From Bacteroidetes bacterium 4572_114 (GTDB lineage: Bacteria; Bacteroidota; Bacteroidia; Bacteroidales; 4484-276), in the NCBI GenBank assembly GCA_002254335.1, contig NIVA01000034.1, positions 1 through 15,191 of the forward strand: DNA of 15,191 bases. The letters are read 5' to 3'. A program made the translations under genes and the position numbers. Shown one piece after another: positions 1-6,963 of this stretch (the stretch's first letter is position 1; each line of letters starts with the position of its first letter). A model generated the notes under the pieces. It was not told the DNA's origin, ran no database searches, and worked only from the letters and a program-made list of their open reading frames with translations.

Positions 1-499
1 CCAGGTTAAATTCAAGTTTGTCGGCAATCCGTTTCGAGATTAGGATATCGTTTGTCCGTTTTTCAGGATCAATTGTTATCAGATCGCCCTCCACGATGTT
101 CTTCGCAAAAAACGACCGGTCAAAGTCACTCCATATACCTTTCATTACAATGCCTTGTATCTGGTCTTCCGATTTTACCAGTCCCGATTTGGTGGCAAAT
201 ACCTGGATATGCCTGATGCCGGTTGAATCGGCAAGTGAAGGATAAAACGGCTGCTGCATATCCACGGGGCTTGATTCGAAGGATTTGTTGAGATCGAAGC
301 TGGTGATTTTAATATGTGAACCGAACCCGATTACCTTTTGAGAAATGGCATCTTTAAAACCGGTAGTAATGGCAAGCGACAGTATCATCACGGCCAGCCC
401 AAGCGAAATGCTGATAATGGAAATCCTGACAATGGGCCGCGAAAAATTGTTCTTGTCTTTGGATAAGATGCCCCGTGCTATGAAAAGTTCAAAGTTCAA
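1..499 (-). CDS. ABC transporter permease, FtsX/LolC-LolE type, N-terminal part (runs off left edge)
   Basis: The reverse strand is open for about 166 codons from position 499 to the left edge. It begins M-N-F-E-L-F-I-A-R-G and has one strongly hydrophobic segment at about residues 26-45, followed by an extracytoplasmic stretch containing V-I-G-F-G-S-H-I. This layout (short cytosolic N-terminus, one membrane helix, large periplasmic MacB-like core) is typical of Bacteroidota permeases related to LolC/LolE, which move lipoproteins or other amphiphiles out of the inner membrane with an ATPase partner. The later membrane helices lie outside the window, so the substrate cannot be judged. The start is odd. 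The only sensible initiation codon is TTG at 499-497; the next upstream in-frame codons lie in a dispersed repeat and end at TGA. The sequence just upstream of the ORF therefore looks replaced by repeat DNA, and an original ATG may have been lost. Confidence 0.8.
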   Translation of the reverse strand, partial: MNFELFIARGILSKDKNNFSRPIVRISIISISLGLAVMILSLAITTGFKDAISQKVIGFGSHIKITSFDLNKSFESSPVDMQQPFYPSLADSTGIRHIQVFATKSGLVKSEDQIQGIVMKGIWSDFDRSFFAKNIVEGDLITIDPEKRTNDILISKRIADKLEFNL

Positions 500-574
500 A
501 GTAAAAAGTGTAAAGTTTCAGGTTTCAAGTTTCCCTCCTTCGCTTCGCTTCGGCGGGCAGGCAGGTTTCAAGTT
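484..574. repeat. Dispersed intergenic repeat, copy A
   Basis: Positions 484-508 iterate the word AAAGTTC/AAAGT. Positions 515-574 carry about 60 bases built from GTTTCAGGTTTCAAG, then CCCTCCTTCGCTTCGCTTCG and GGCAGGCAGGTTTCAAG. The same 60 bases occur in reverse complement at 5742-5802 with only about five differences. The element overlaps the 5' end of the ABC permease gene. Its function is unknown; the repetition is seen directly. Confidence 0.85.
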
Positions 575-626
575 TGTTGCAAAAGTAACTAAAATGATTT
601 TTGGATGTTTAACATGAAAAGTAGGA

Positions 627-903
627 TGTACAACAAATTGGAAACTTTTGTTTCAATGTCTCTGATTTATGAATCCTCTACGAGGATTATAAAATCTATC
701 TTATTGTGTTTTATTACAATTATGAAACCTCTACGAGGTATCTGCCATTCCGCAATAACTTGCTTTTAATGTCCGTGGGATATTCATAATTGTAAAAAAT
801 CTATAGCACATGTATCCCTACAACCTCGTAGAGGTTGCATAATACAGTGTTGAAAATTCTCTATTTTATTGAGCTAACATTCGTTTGTGCAATTTGTTGT
901 ACA
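627..903. repeat. 277-bp segment bounded by 14-bp perfect inverted repeats (MITE-like candidate)
   Basis: TGTACAACAAATTG at 627-640 is matched exactly in reverse complement by CAATTTGTTGTACA at 890-903. The segment between is AT-rich, has no gene start and carries three related small hairpins. The right arm lies inside the end of the AAA/DUF4143 gene. No obvious target-site duplication flanks the arms, so a mobile origin is only a possibility. Confidence 0.5.
672..837. repeat. Three copies of a CCTCTACGAGG hairpin motif
   Basis: The copies are at 672-688 (arms AATCCTC/GAGGATT, loop TAC), 727-739 (ACCTC/GAGGT, loop TAC) and 821-837 in the opposite orientation (CAACCTC/GAGGTTG, loop GTA). All three share the context TTATG(A/C)A before the motif, read in the same sense. 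Compensated changes in the arms keep pairing while the sequence drifts, which suggests a folded RNA or a REP-like element. They may act as terminators between the converging flanks of the two minus-strand genes, but no T-tract follows. Confidence 0.7.
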
Positions 904-2279
904 CCCGAAAAGGGGGACGAATCAATAATTTCTGGTAACACAAAACACATATATAAAGGTAGCGAAATCAAATTGTAATTAAGTTCTTCTGTTGAATTGC
1001 CTATTCTTACTTTAGTTGAAAAATTCCCATAATTTGGCATATCAAGATTAAAACGAATACCTGTATGAAACTTTTTTTCTAACAGATAAACATGCAATGA
1101 TTTGAGGGAGCCTGTTTTTCCAGCTTTTACTTCTATCGGATAAATTTTGTTATTATGCTGAAAGATATAATCGACTTCCGCATTAGAGTTTTTCTTTTCC
1201 CTTATCCAATAAAAAAGCTGCGGATCGATATAGGTTTTTTCAGCAGTAAGCAACTCCTGTCCGATAAATTGCTCGGCCAAAGCACCCTCATTCATTGTAA
1301 TAAGTTTCTGGATATTTATAAGTTGGATTTTACCAATTGTGTTTACAAGTCCAATATCAAAAAACAGGGGTTTGAAAATATCATCTTTATTATGATTTGA
1401 CAGGGGGACCCCACCCGCGTTTGAATATCGGATTAAATGAATTATCCGGGACAATTCAAGTTTGTGAAAAGCCTCTTTCAAATTGAGTGAACGTATCTCT
1501 TTGCTTATATTTGAATATTTAACCTTATTGCCTACATTTTTCGCACTGTAAAGCATTACCAACTCAAGATATTCTTGTTGTTTTCGGGTTCCGTATTTTG
1601 CAAAGTCGTATTTTAACGATGTTATTATTTCGTTGTGTATGCGTGACGTTTCATTAAGTTTACCATCTGAAATATAATACTTAACAGCTTCCGGCATTCC
1701 CCCAACAAAAAAATATATCCGCAAATATTCAATCAATTTACGATGCAATAATTCACTAAAGGCTTCTCCAGGCTTATATGCTTCAAGATAACTGATTAAC
1801 TTGCGCCCCCCCGAAACTATTAGAAATTCTTTAAAGCTCATCGGGTACATATAAAGAAATTCTATCCTGCCCACCGGCATCGAATATTTCATTTCGCTTA
1901 ATGTATGATCAAGAAGGGAGCCAGCTGCTATTACGTGTAGCTCAGGCATCTCCTCGTAAAAATAGCGCAGTAAGGCAATAGCTTCCGGGCAGGACTGTAT
2001 CTCATCAATGAACAACAAAGTTTTTCCCGGAATTATTTCAATATCAAAATAAAGGCCCAATTCTGTAATCAATGATTTAATGCTATTTGTTGATGTTAAT
2101 AATGGGCAAATATCCTTTTGTAATTCAAGATTAATTTTCAGAAAATTAGTAAAATGATTCCTGGCAAATTCTTCAACTGTGTAGGTTTTGCCAACCTGTC
2201 GTGCCCCGCGAAAAAGGATCGGTTTTCTTTTTGCCCGGTTTTTCCAGTCAACAAGTGAATGTGTTATTTCTCTTTCCAT
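861..2279 (-). CDS. AAA ATPase with C-terminal DUF4143 domain
   Basis: This 472-residue protein starts at ATG 2279 (M-E-R-E-I-T-H-S). It has a Walker A motif G-A-R-Q-V-G-K-T at residues 25-32 and a Walker B motif L-L-F-I-D-E at about 88-93. The C-terminal half has the DUF4143 pattern, including V-D-Y-I-F followed by Y-P-I-E-V-K-A-G, which resembles a PD-(D/E)XK nuclease core. The family is widespread in bacteria and archaea and its cellular role is not settled. The frame stays open upstream to a TTG at 2420, which would add 47 residues including three K-H-N-S-L-L repeats. I prefer ATG 2279 because conserved sequence starts there and the extension is encoded by 33-bp DNA repeats lying downstream of a good promoter. 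The last 10 or so codons come from the right arm of the 627-903 inverted repeat, so the natural C-terminus may have been altered. Confidence 0.9.
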   Translation of the reverse strand: MEREITHSLVDWKNRAKRKPILFRGARQVGKTYTVEEFARNHFTNFLKINLELQKDICPLLTSTNSIKSLITELGLYFDIEIIPGKTLLFIDEIQSCPEAIALLRYFYEEMPELHVIAAGSLLDHTLSEMKYSMPVGRIEFLYMYPMSFKEFLIVSGGRKLISYLEAYKPGEAFSELLHRKLIEYLRIYFFVGGMPEAVKYYISDGKLNETSRIHNEIITSLKYDFAKYGTRKQQEYLELVMLYSAKNVGNKVKYSNISKEIRSLNLKEAFHKLELSRIIHLIRYSNAGGVPLSNHNKDDIFKPLFFDIGLVNTIGKIQLINIQKLITMNEGALAEQFIGQELLTAEKTYIDPQLFYWIREKKNSNAEVDYIFQHNNKIYPIEVKAGKTGSLKSLHVYLLEKKFHTGIRFNLDMPNYGNFSTKVRIGNSTEELNYNLISLPLYMCFVLPEIIDSSPFSGVQQIAQTNVSSIK

Positions 2280-2300
2280 CTTGAATAATTTTACATAAAA

Positions 2301-2387
2301 TGCTAAAAGACTATTGTGTTTTAACGAATAATATGCTAAAAGACTATTGTGTTTTAGCATATGATCTGTTAAAAGACTATTGTGTTT
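2301..2387. repeat. Three 33-bp tandem repeats in the leader of the AAA/DUF4143 gene
   Basis: Units start at 2301, 2334 and 2367, exactly 33 bp apart. The shared core is TGYTAAAAGACTATTGTGTT, and the third unit is truncated after about 21 bases. Within the middle unit, TGCTAAAA and TTTTAGCA are inverted repeats around a ten-base loop, so each unit can form a stem-loop or a dyad-symmetric operator. The period is a multiple of three, which keeps the reading frame open through the array. The array lies between the predicted promoter (2391-2421) and ATG 2279, so it is probably transcribed as a 5' leader. Confidence 0.85.
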
Positions 2388-2390
2388 CGA

Positions 2391-2421
2391 CAAAAGTAAA
2401 TAAACAAACGAAAAATCCAAA
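2391..2421 (-). promoter_or_regulatory. Predicted Bacteroidota sigma-ABfr promoter of the AAA/DUF4143 gene
   Basis: Read on the minus strand, TTTG at 2421-2418 (-33 box) is followed after 19 bases by TACTTTTG at 2398-2391, a full match to TAnnTTTG. This is the expected spacing for the Bacteroidota primary sigma factor. Transcription should start near 2384, at the edge of the 33-bp repeats. Confidence 0.65.
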
Positions 2422-2451
2422 TATTAAATACTTTTACAAACTGAATTAATT

Positions 2452-3657
2452 ATGAAAATGATGACAAAAGATATGAAGATTATAATTTTTATTATTGCCG
2501 GTTTTATATCGATAGTGTCCTGTGCCCGGAGTGGGCAGGAGGTCATGGTTGGCGCCGATCAGACCGAACTCTATTTTCCGTTGTTAAAAGGGAAACGGAT
2601 TGCCGTTGTTGCAAATCATACATCCCTTATCCAGGGTGCACATCTGGTGGATAGCCTGGTTAGTGCAGGTGTTGATGTTGTGAAAATTTTCAGTCCCGAG
2701 CATGGCTTCAGGGGCAAGGCCGGTGCAGGTCAACTCATCGATGACAAGATAGACCTTGTTACCGGTTTGCCGGTAATTTCACTTTATGGAAAACATAAAA
2801 AGCCGACCACCGAAGATTTACAAGATATCGACCTGGTAATTTTTGATATCCAGGATGTGGGGGCCAGGTTTTATACCTACATCTCCACAATGACTTATGT
2901 GATGGAGGCATGTGCCGAAAATGATATTCCCGTCATGGTTTTAGACAGGCCAAACCCAAATGGTTTTTATGTGGATGGCCCAATTTTGGACACAGGGTTC
3001 AGTTCGTTTGTAGGTATGCACCCCGTTCCAATTGTGCACGGGATGACGGTGGGGGAATATGCAAAAATGGTTAATGGCGAACGTTGGCTAAAAGATAGCA
3101 TCCAATGCGAATTGAAGGTGATACCTGTAAAAAACTATGCCCACAGTGATTTTTATGACCTGCCTGTACAGCCATCCCCCAACCTGCCAAACAGATACGC
3201 TGTTTATCTTTACCCATCGATATGTTTGTTTGAGGGGACTGTTGTTAGTGTGGGCCGCGGTACCGATTATCCTTTTCAGGTGATTGGCCATCCTGATTTT
3301 CTTTTGGGAAGCTACATATTTGTCCCGCGTTCGATACCGGGCGTTGCCACCAATCCCAAACACGAAGGGGTTTACTGCAATGGTCAAAACCTGATTGGTT
3401 ACGCCAGGGAAATGAAAGACAACCCGGCACAATTGAACCTGCACTGGTTGATTAATTATTATGGCGCACTGAAAGATACGACAGATACGACCGATTTTTT
3501 TACCAAATATTTTAGTCTGTTGGCGGGAACAGATCAGCTGCAAAAACAAATTGAGGACGGTTGGACAGAAGAGCAAATCCGCGAAAGCTGGCAGCCCGGG
3601 TTGGATGAGTTTAAGCAAATCAGGGAGAAATATCTTTTGTACCCTGACTTTGATTGA
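2452..3657 (+). CDS. namZ: Exo-beta-N-acetylmuramidase NamZ family (DUF1343) lipoprotein
   Basis: This 401-residue protein matches the DUF1343/NamZ family over its whole length. The family contains exo-lytic enzymes that release N-acetylmuramic acid from the non-reducing end of peptidoglycan fragments. Visible family blocks are V-V-A-N-H-T-S (about residues 52-58), S-P-E-H-G-F-R-G (81-88), D-I-Q-D-V-G-A-R-F-Y-T-Y, L-D-R-P-N-P-N-G, the G-R-G-T-D-Y-P-F-Q block, and the usual ending Y-L-L-Y-P-D-F. A hydrophobic N-terminus ends in a lipobox with Cys24 (S-I-V-S-C), so a lipid-anchored periplasmic or outer-membrane protein is expected. It diverges from the AAA gene; a weak -7 box, TACTTTTA, lies at 2429-2436. 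Either ATG in M-K-M-M could start it; the first is used. No muropeptide transporter or kinase is adjacent, so the MurNAc recycling partners must lie elsewhere if this role is right. Confidence 0.92.
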   Translation: MKMMTKDMKIIIFIIAGFISIVSCARSGQEVMVGADQTELYFPLLKGKRIAVVANHTSLIQGAHLVDSLVSAGVDVVKIFSPEHGFRGKAGAGQLIDDKIDLVTGLPVISLYGKHKKPTTEDLQDIDLVIFDIQDVGARFYTYISTMTYVMEACAENDIPVMVLDRPNPNGFYVDGPILDTGFSSFVGMHPVPIVHGMTVGEYAKMVNGERWLKDSIQCELKVIPVKNYAHSDFYDLPVQPSPNLPNRYAVYLYPSICLFEGTVVSVGRGTDYPFQVIGHPDFLLGSYIFVPRSIPGVATNPKHEGVYCNGQNLIGYAREMKDNPAQLNLHWLINYYGALKDTTDTTDFFTKYFSLLAGTDQLQKQIEDGWTEEQIRESWQPGLDEFKQIREKYLLYPDFD

Positions 3658-3760
3658 TAGAATAAAGAAGATGGGGTGTAAAGTATTAAGTGCAAGGGGT
3701 ATAGGGGGAATTGGAGTCATATTGAATTATGGTGTCTTAATTTTTCCAATTTAATCAACT

Positions 3761-3823
3761 CTGACAGGTTCTGCGAACTCTGTCAGTTTGGACGAGATCT
3801 GTCAGAGTGCTCGCACCTGACAG
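3761..3823. repeat. Pair of CTGACAG/CTGTCAG hairpins
   Basis: Hairpin 1 (3761-3786) pairs CTGACAG-GTTC with GAAC-(T)CTGTCAG around TGC, with one bulge. Hairpin 2 (3799-3823) pairs CTGTCAG-(A)GTG with CAC-CTGACAG around CTCG. ATCAACT occurs at both outer edges (3754-3760 and 3834-3840). It lies in the 242-bp spacer between namZ and the membrane protein gene, and looks like a REP-type doublet. Neither hairpin has a T-tract, so simple intrinsic termination is not supported. Confidence 0.7.
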
Positions 3824-3899
3824 AGTCGATTTGATCAACTAATATTGATAGTGAAAAAAATTGAAAAATTCTTCCTAACAATAATTATAACAAACAAGG

Positions 3900-5738
3900 A
3901 TGGGAACAGTGAACACAGGGTCGAAAACATTTTCCATTGAAACACTCCACCGTTTCACACCTGAACTAGTTTTAGTAGTTTATGTAATCCTCTTTTTCTC
4001 CATCAAACAGCCTTACCAGGATTACGACCGGGTGATAAGCAGCGATGGCAAAGCCTATTATGCCTACCTCACAGCCATTTTTATCTACCATGACCTTGAA
4101 TATAATTTTGTTGAAAGCTACGAGGAAAAATACTATCCCGAAGATCGGTCTCAATTTAAAGAGTTTCGTTTTAAGTTCAGGGAAGAAACAGTACATAAAG
4201 GCTTCCCCGGAATGGCCTTTTTGTTGCTTCCGTTCTTTTTGCTGGCACATTTCTTAGCTTTGATATTTGGTTTTGCCCCAGATGGCTATTCTCTGATTTA
4301 CCAATATACAATGGGTATCGGTGCGCTTTTCTATTTTTGGCTAGGGCTGAAGTTGGTTAAAAATCTGTTGACCGGTTTCTCATTTTCTAAAGCAAACATT
4401 ACTGCCATTTTGATTTTATTGGCCTTCGGTACAAACATGATCTATTACACCATCAACGAGGGCATGATGACCCACGTTTACAGTTTTATGCTCATTGCCT
4501 TGTTTATGTTGTCGGTAAGGAAATCGTTTACTGAGAGTGGGTTTCTATGGTTATTTCTGTCTGCACTGGTTTTTGGTTTGATCGTCTCGGTACGACCAAC
4601 CAATGCGCTGGTGATTTTGGTAGTGCCCTTCCTGGCTGATAAACCTGCCAGGCTAACCGGGTTGGTTAAAAAAGTTTTTTCTATTTGGAAGGTCCCCCCG
4701 GCACTCACACTAATTTTTTTGCTTTTTCCGTTTGCGGTCATGCTGTTATGGAAATTGCAAACCGGATACTGGCTGGTGTATTCCTATGGTGATGAAGGTT
4801 TTGATTTTCTGAACCCCCATTTTTTCCAGATTTTATTCAGTTTCAACAAGGGCTGGTTTGTTTATACCCCATTGGCGTTTGTTTCACTGGTAGGATTGAT
4901 AAACCTTTACCGGCAAAGTAAATCCCGGTTTTTGTGGTTTGCCTTTTTCCTGATTATGTTCACCTATGTGGCTTCTTCATGGTGGGCATGGCATTATACT
5001 TCCAATTTCGGGCAGCGTGTTTTTATTGATATTTATGCCCTAATTGCCATTTTGTTGGGATATTTGTTAAACATGATTTCTGGATCAAGGATGTTGAAAA
5101 GCCTGGTTTCAGGTCTGCTTGTCCTTCTTCTTTGTATTAACTGTTTGCAATATTATCAGCATTATAAGTATGTATATCCTCCCGGCACCATTGATGCTGC
5201 AATATATAGCGATTCCTTTTTTAGGCTTGTCCCTGCCCCACGGGCTAATTTCCCTGATGATTTAGTTGAAAACAGGGAGGTTATTTACAACGATTTTGAA
5301 AAAGATTACGGTTGGCTGAATTATGCATCGGTAACCGATACCCTGGCATATGAAGGTGGGTTTTCGTCACGGGCAGGCTATGTTAATGAGTACAGCATTG
5401 GGTTGTATAAGTCCCTGTCAGGTTTATTGACAACCGGATATGGCTGGGTAAAAGTTGGGTTTTGGATGTATTCGGATGAAAAATATACCGATGCAACGAT
5501 GGTGATTGATTTTGAATCGGAAGGAAAAAGCATTTTTTACAAACCATTTTATTTAAAGGGTTTTAACATCCAAAGCAAATGGGTTTATCTTGAATTTGCC
5601 GCACAAGTCCCCAAACTTAAAACCACAGAAGATATGCTACGGGTTTACTTTTTCCTTCAACCCGGCGATGAGTTGTTTTTGATAGATAACCTGAAGGTTG
5701 AGGTTATTTCTTTGAAGGAGGATTTTGAATTCTATTGA
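3900..5738 (+). CDS. Polytopic GT-C-like membrane protein with beta-rich C-terminal domain
   Basis: This 612-residue protein has about ten hydrophobic segments between residues 20 and 430. After the first helix comes S-S-D-G-K-A-Y-Y-A-Y-L (47-57), a loop with an acidic residue of the kind seen in GT-C glycosyltransferases that use lipid-linked sugars. Other marked features are M-M-T-H-V-Y-S-F, V-R-P-T-N-A-L and S-W-W-A-W-H-Y. From about residue 460 the protein is soluble and beta-rich, beginning N-D-F-E-K-D-Y-G-W and ending F-L-I-D-N-L-K-V-E-V, which resembles a carbohydrate-binding jelly-roll. I infer a membrane glycosyltransferase with a periplasmic sugar-binding domain, but no family with a known reaction is recognised. 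It appears monocistronic: 242 bp lie upstream, and the next gene is convergent 76 bp away. Confidence 0.75.
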   Translation: MGTVNTGSKTFSIETLHRFTPELVLVVYVILFFSIKQPYQDYDRVISSDGKAYYAYLTAIFIYHDLEYNFVESYEEKYYPEDRSQFKEFRFKFREETVHKGFPGMAFLLLPFFLLAHFLALIFGFAPDGYSLIYQYTMGIGALFYFWLGLKLVKNLLTGFSFSKANITAILILLAFGTNMIYYTINEGMMTHVYSFMLIALFMLSVRKSFTESGFLWLFLSALVFGLIVSVRPTNALVILVVPFLADKPARLTGLVKKVFSIWKVPPALTLIFLLFPFAVMLLWKLQTGYWLVYSYGDEGFDFLNPHFFQILFSFNKGWFVYTPLAFVSLVGLINLYRQSKSRFLWFAFFLIMFTYVASSWWAWHYTSNFGQRVFIDIYALIAILLGYLLNMISGSRMLKSLVSGLLVLLLCINCLQYYQHYKYVYPPGTIDAAIYSDSFFRLVPAPRANFPDDLVENREVIYNDFEKDYGWLNYASVTDTLAYEGGFSSRAGYVNEYSIGLYKSLSGLLTTGYGWVKVGFWMYSDEKYTDATMVIDFESEGKSIFYKPFYLKGFNIQSKWVYLEFAAQVPKLKTTEDMLRVYFFLQPGDELFLIDNLKVEVISLKEDFEFY

Positions 5739-5741
5739 TGT

Positions 5742-5802
5742 GAAACTTGAAACCTGCCTGTCCGCCGAAACGAAGCGAAGGAGGGAAACCTGAAACCCGA
5801 AA
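5742..5802. repeat. Dispersed intergenic repeat, copy B (inverted relative to copy A)
   Basis: The reverse complement of this stretch matches 515-574 over about 60 bases with about five differences. It nearly fills the 76-bp gap between two convergent genes, so an insertion there disrupts neither gene and the element may act in the terminator region of both. Confidence 0.85.
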
Positions 5803-5814
5803 CCTGCCCCCCCC

Positions 5815-6909
5815 TCAACCATTCATCGTCCCTATCCGTTTCCCGTCAAAAGTGAAGTACTCCCGCATCTGGCATACCGTGAGGCACGAATGGATTGGCA
5901 ACACGCCGATGAAATCCCCGATCTTAACTTTTTCAAAAAACCCAATCTCTGTTTTTATAATTCCATGTTCTTGCGAAAGGGATTTAACATAAGTGCCCGG
6001 CATTACATCCGACCATCCATCTTTATTCAACATGACAATTTTTCCATAAATTGGGTTTCCATCCTTACCGGTAATGAAGTCCTTCGAAAGATGAATGGCC
6101 CCACCATAAATTACAATTTCCATCCTTTCGGGATGTTTTGCAACAACCGGGCAGGCAAGTGCCACGGCAATATCACCGTAGGTGCACGATCCCAATTCCG
6201 CCTGCATCACATCATAAAACACAAAATTGCCGGGCCTGATTTCGTCGATGCCCTCAAAGTTTTCCACCACGCTCATAGCAGGGGTGTCGCCCAGGGACAG
6301 TTCAGGGTTAATTCTATGTCCCCATAAAAACGCTTTCAACCGGCCCAGTTCTATTTGACTGTTTTGATGGATGTTAATTATATCTTCCGTTGATGAAGCA
6401 TTATAAGTATTTCCGTTATGCACCAATAAACCCTTGAACTGCATGATGGGGTAGCCCTGGACTTCACGAATAAGGTTGAAGATACTTTGGTGATCATCTA
6501 CCGGGACACCTGTGCGGTGATAGCCCGAATCTATTTTCAGGTAAATGCCCGTTTTATATTTTAATTTGTCTGCCAGAAATTCAACTGCCTCTTTATTTTC
6601 AACCAGCAGGTTTAGGTTAATTTGATTGGCAAGTTGGTTGATATCATCAATTTCGGCAATGTTTACCGGAAAAGCAATCGTAATGTCTTGCCAGCCATCA
6701 GACACAAAGTTTCCGGCCATTGTAACCGATGAAACCGTAATGGCCGAAACGCCGGCTTCCTTAAACCATCTGCCCACTGCGGCCGATTGATGTGTCTTAA
6801 AATGTGGCCTGGGCCGCACTTCGCTTTTGTCGGCTTTGGCTTTCATCCTTTGGATATTCCTGATGCATTTTTCTTTGTCGAGGAGCAGGGTTGGTTTCTT
6901 TAGTTTCAT
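5815..6909 (-). CDS. D-serine dehydratase / D-threonine aldolase-like PLP enzyme (fold type III)
   Basis: This 364-residue protein has the architecture of the eukaryotic-type D-serine dehydratase and D-threonine (or 3-hydroxy-D-aspartate) aldolase family. An alanine-racemase-like barrel carries the PLP lysine in R-P-H-F-K-T-H (Lys38), and a C-terminal beta domain has the metal-binding pair in P-I-H-S-C (His340, Cys342). Other family blocks are K-I-D-S-G-Y-H-R-T-G and S-L-G-D-T-P-A. The enzyme acts on D-hydroxy amino acids by retro-aldol cleavage or dehydration; the sequence alone does not decide which. ATG 6909 is preferred over an in-frame TTG at 6918 because M-K-L-K-K-P-T-L-L-L-D is a normal family start and a -7 box ends only 17 bases upstream. 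It is cytosolic, with no signal peptide. It is divergent from the GldN-like gene and convergent with the membrane protein gene. Confidence 0.88.
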   Translation of the reverse strand: MKLKKPTLLLDKEKCIRNIQRMKAKADKSEVRPRPHFKTHQSAAVGRWFKEAGVSAITVSSVTMAGNFVSDGWQDITIAFPVNIAEIDDINQLANQINLNLLVENKEAVEFLADKLKYKTGIYLKIDSGYHRTGVPVDDHQSIFNLIREVQGYPIMQFKGLLVHNGNTYNASSTEDIINIHQNSQIELGRLKAFLWGHRINPELSLGDTPAMSVVENFEGIDEIRPGNFVFYDVMQAELGSCTYGDIAVALACPVVAKHPERMEIVIYGGAIHLSKDFITGKDGNPIYGKIVMLNKDGWSDVMPGTYVKSLSQEHGIIKTEIGFFEKVKIGDFIGVLPIHSCLTVCQMREYFTFDGKRIGTMNG

Positions 6910-6925
6910 AGTGTTCAAATTTCAG

Positions 6926-6933
6926 CAAAGGTA
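6926..6933 (-). promoter_or_regulatory. -7 box of the PLP enzyme gene
   Basis: On the minus strand the sequence is TACCTTTG, a full TAnnTTTG match ending 17 bases before ATG 6909. The -33 region is only T-rich. It lies next to an oppositely directed box at 6942-6949, so the two promoters share a 54-bp divergent spacer. Confidence 0.55.
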
Positions 6934-6941
6934 AAAAGAAG

Positions 6942-6949
6942 TAATTTTG
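6942..6949 (+). promoter_or_regulatory. -7 box of the GldN-like lipoprotein gene
   Basis: TAATTTTG matches TAnnTTTG and ends 14 bases before ATG 6964. No clear TTTG is seen at the -33 distance. Confidence 0.45.
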
Positions 6950-6963
6950 GAAATAAAAAAAAC

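Noticed and set aside
2301..2387. CRISPR-like array
   Set aside because: Only three units, the spacing sequence is part of the repeat unit and not unique, and no cas genes are near.
2280..2420. 47-residue N-terminal extension of the AAA/DUF4143 protein
   Set aside because: It starts with TTG, is encoded by DNA repeats, lies largely at or upstream of the predicted transcription start, and has no family match; ATG 2279 fits better.
3088..3720. 210-codon open frame on the minus strand
   Set aside because: It is antisense to namZ, has no family pattern, and namZ is clearly the coding strand.
3761..3823. Intrinsic terminator of namZ
   Set aside because: The hairpins are over 100 bp past the stop and lack T-tracts.
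5815..6909. Alanine racemase
   Set aside because: The C-terminal H-x-C metal pair and R-P-H-x-K-T-H lysine block place it in the D-serine dehydratase/D-threonine aldolase branch instead.
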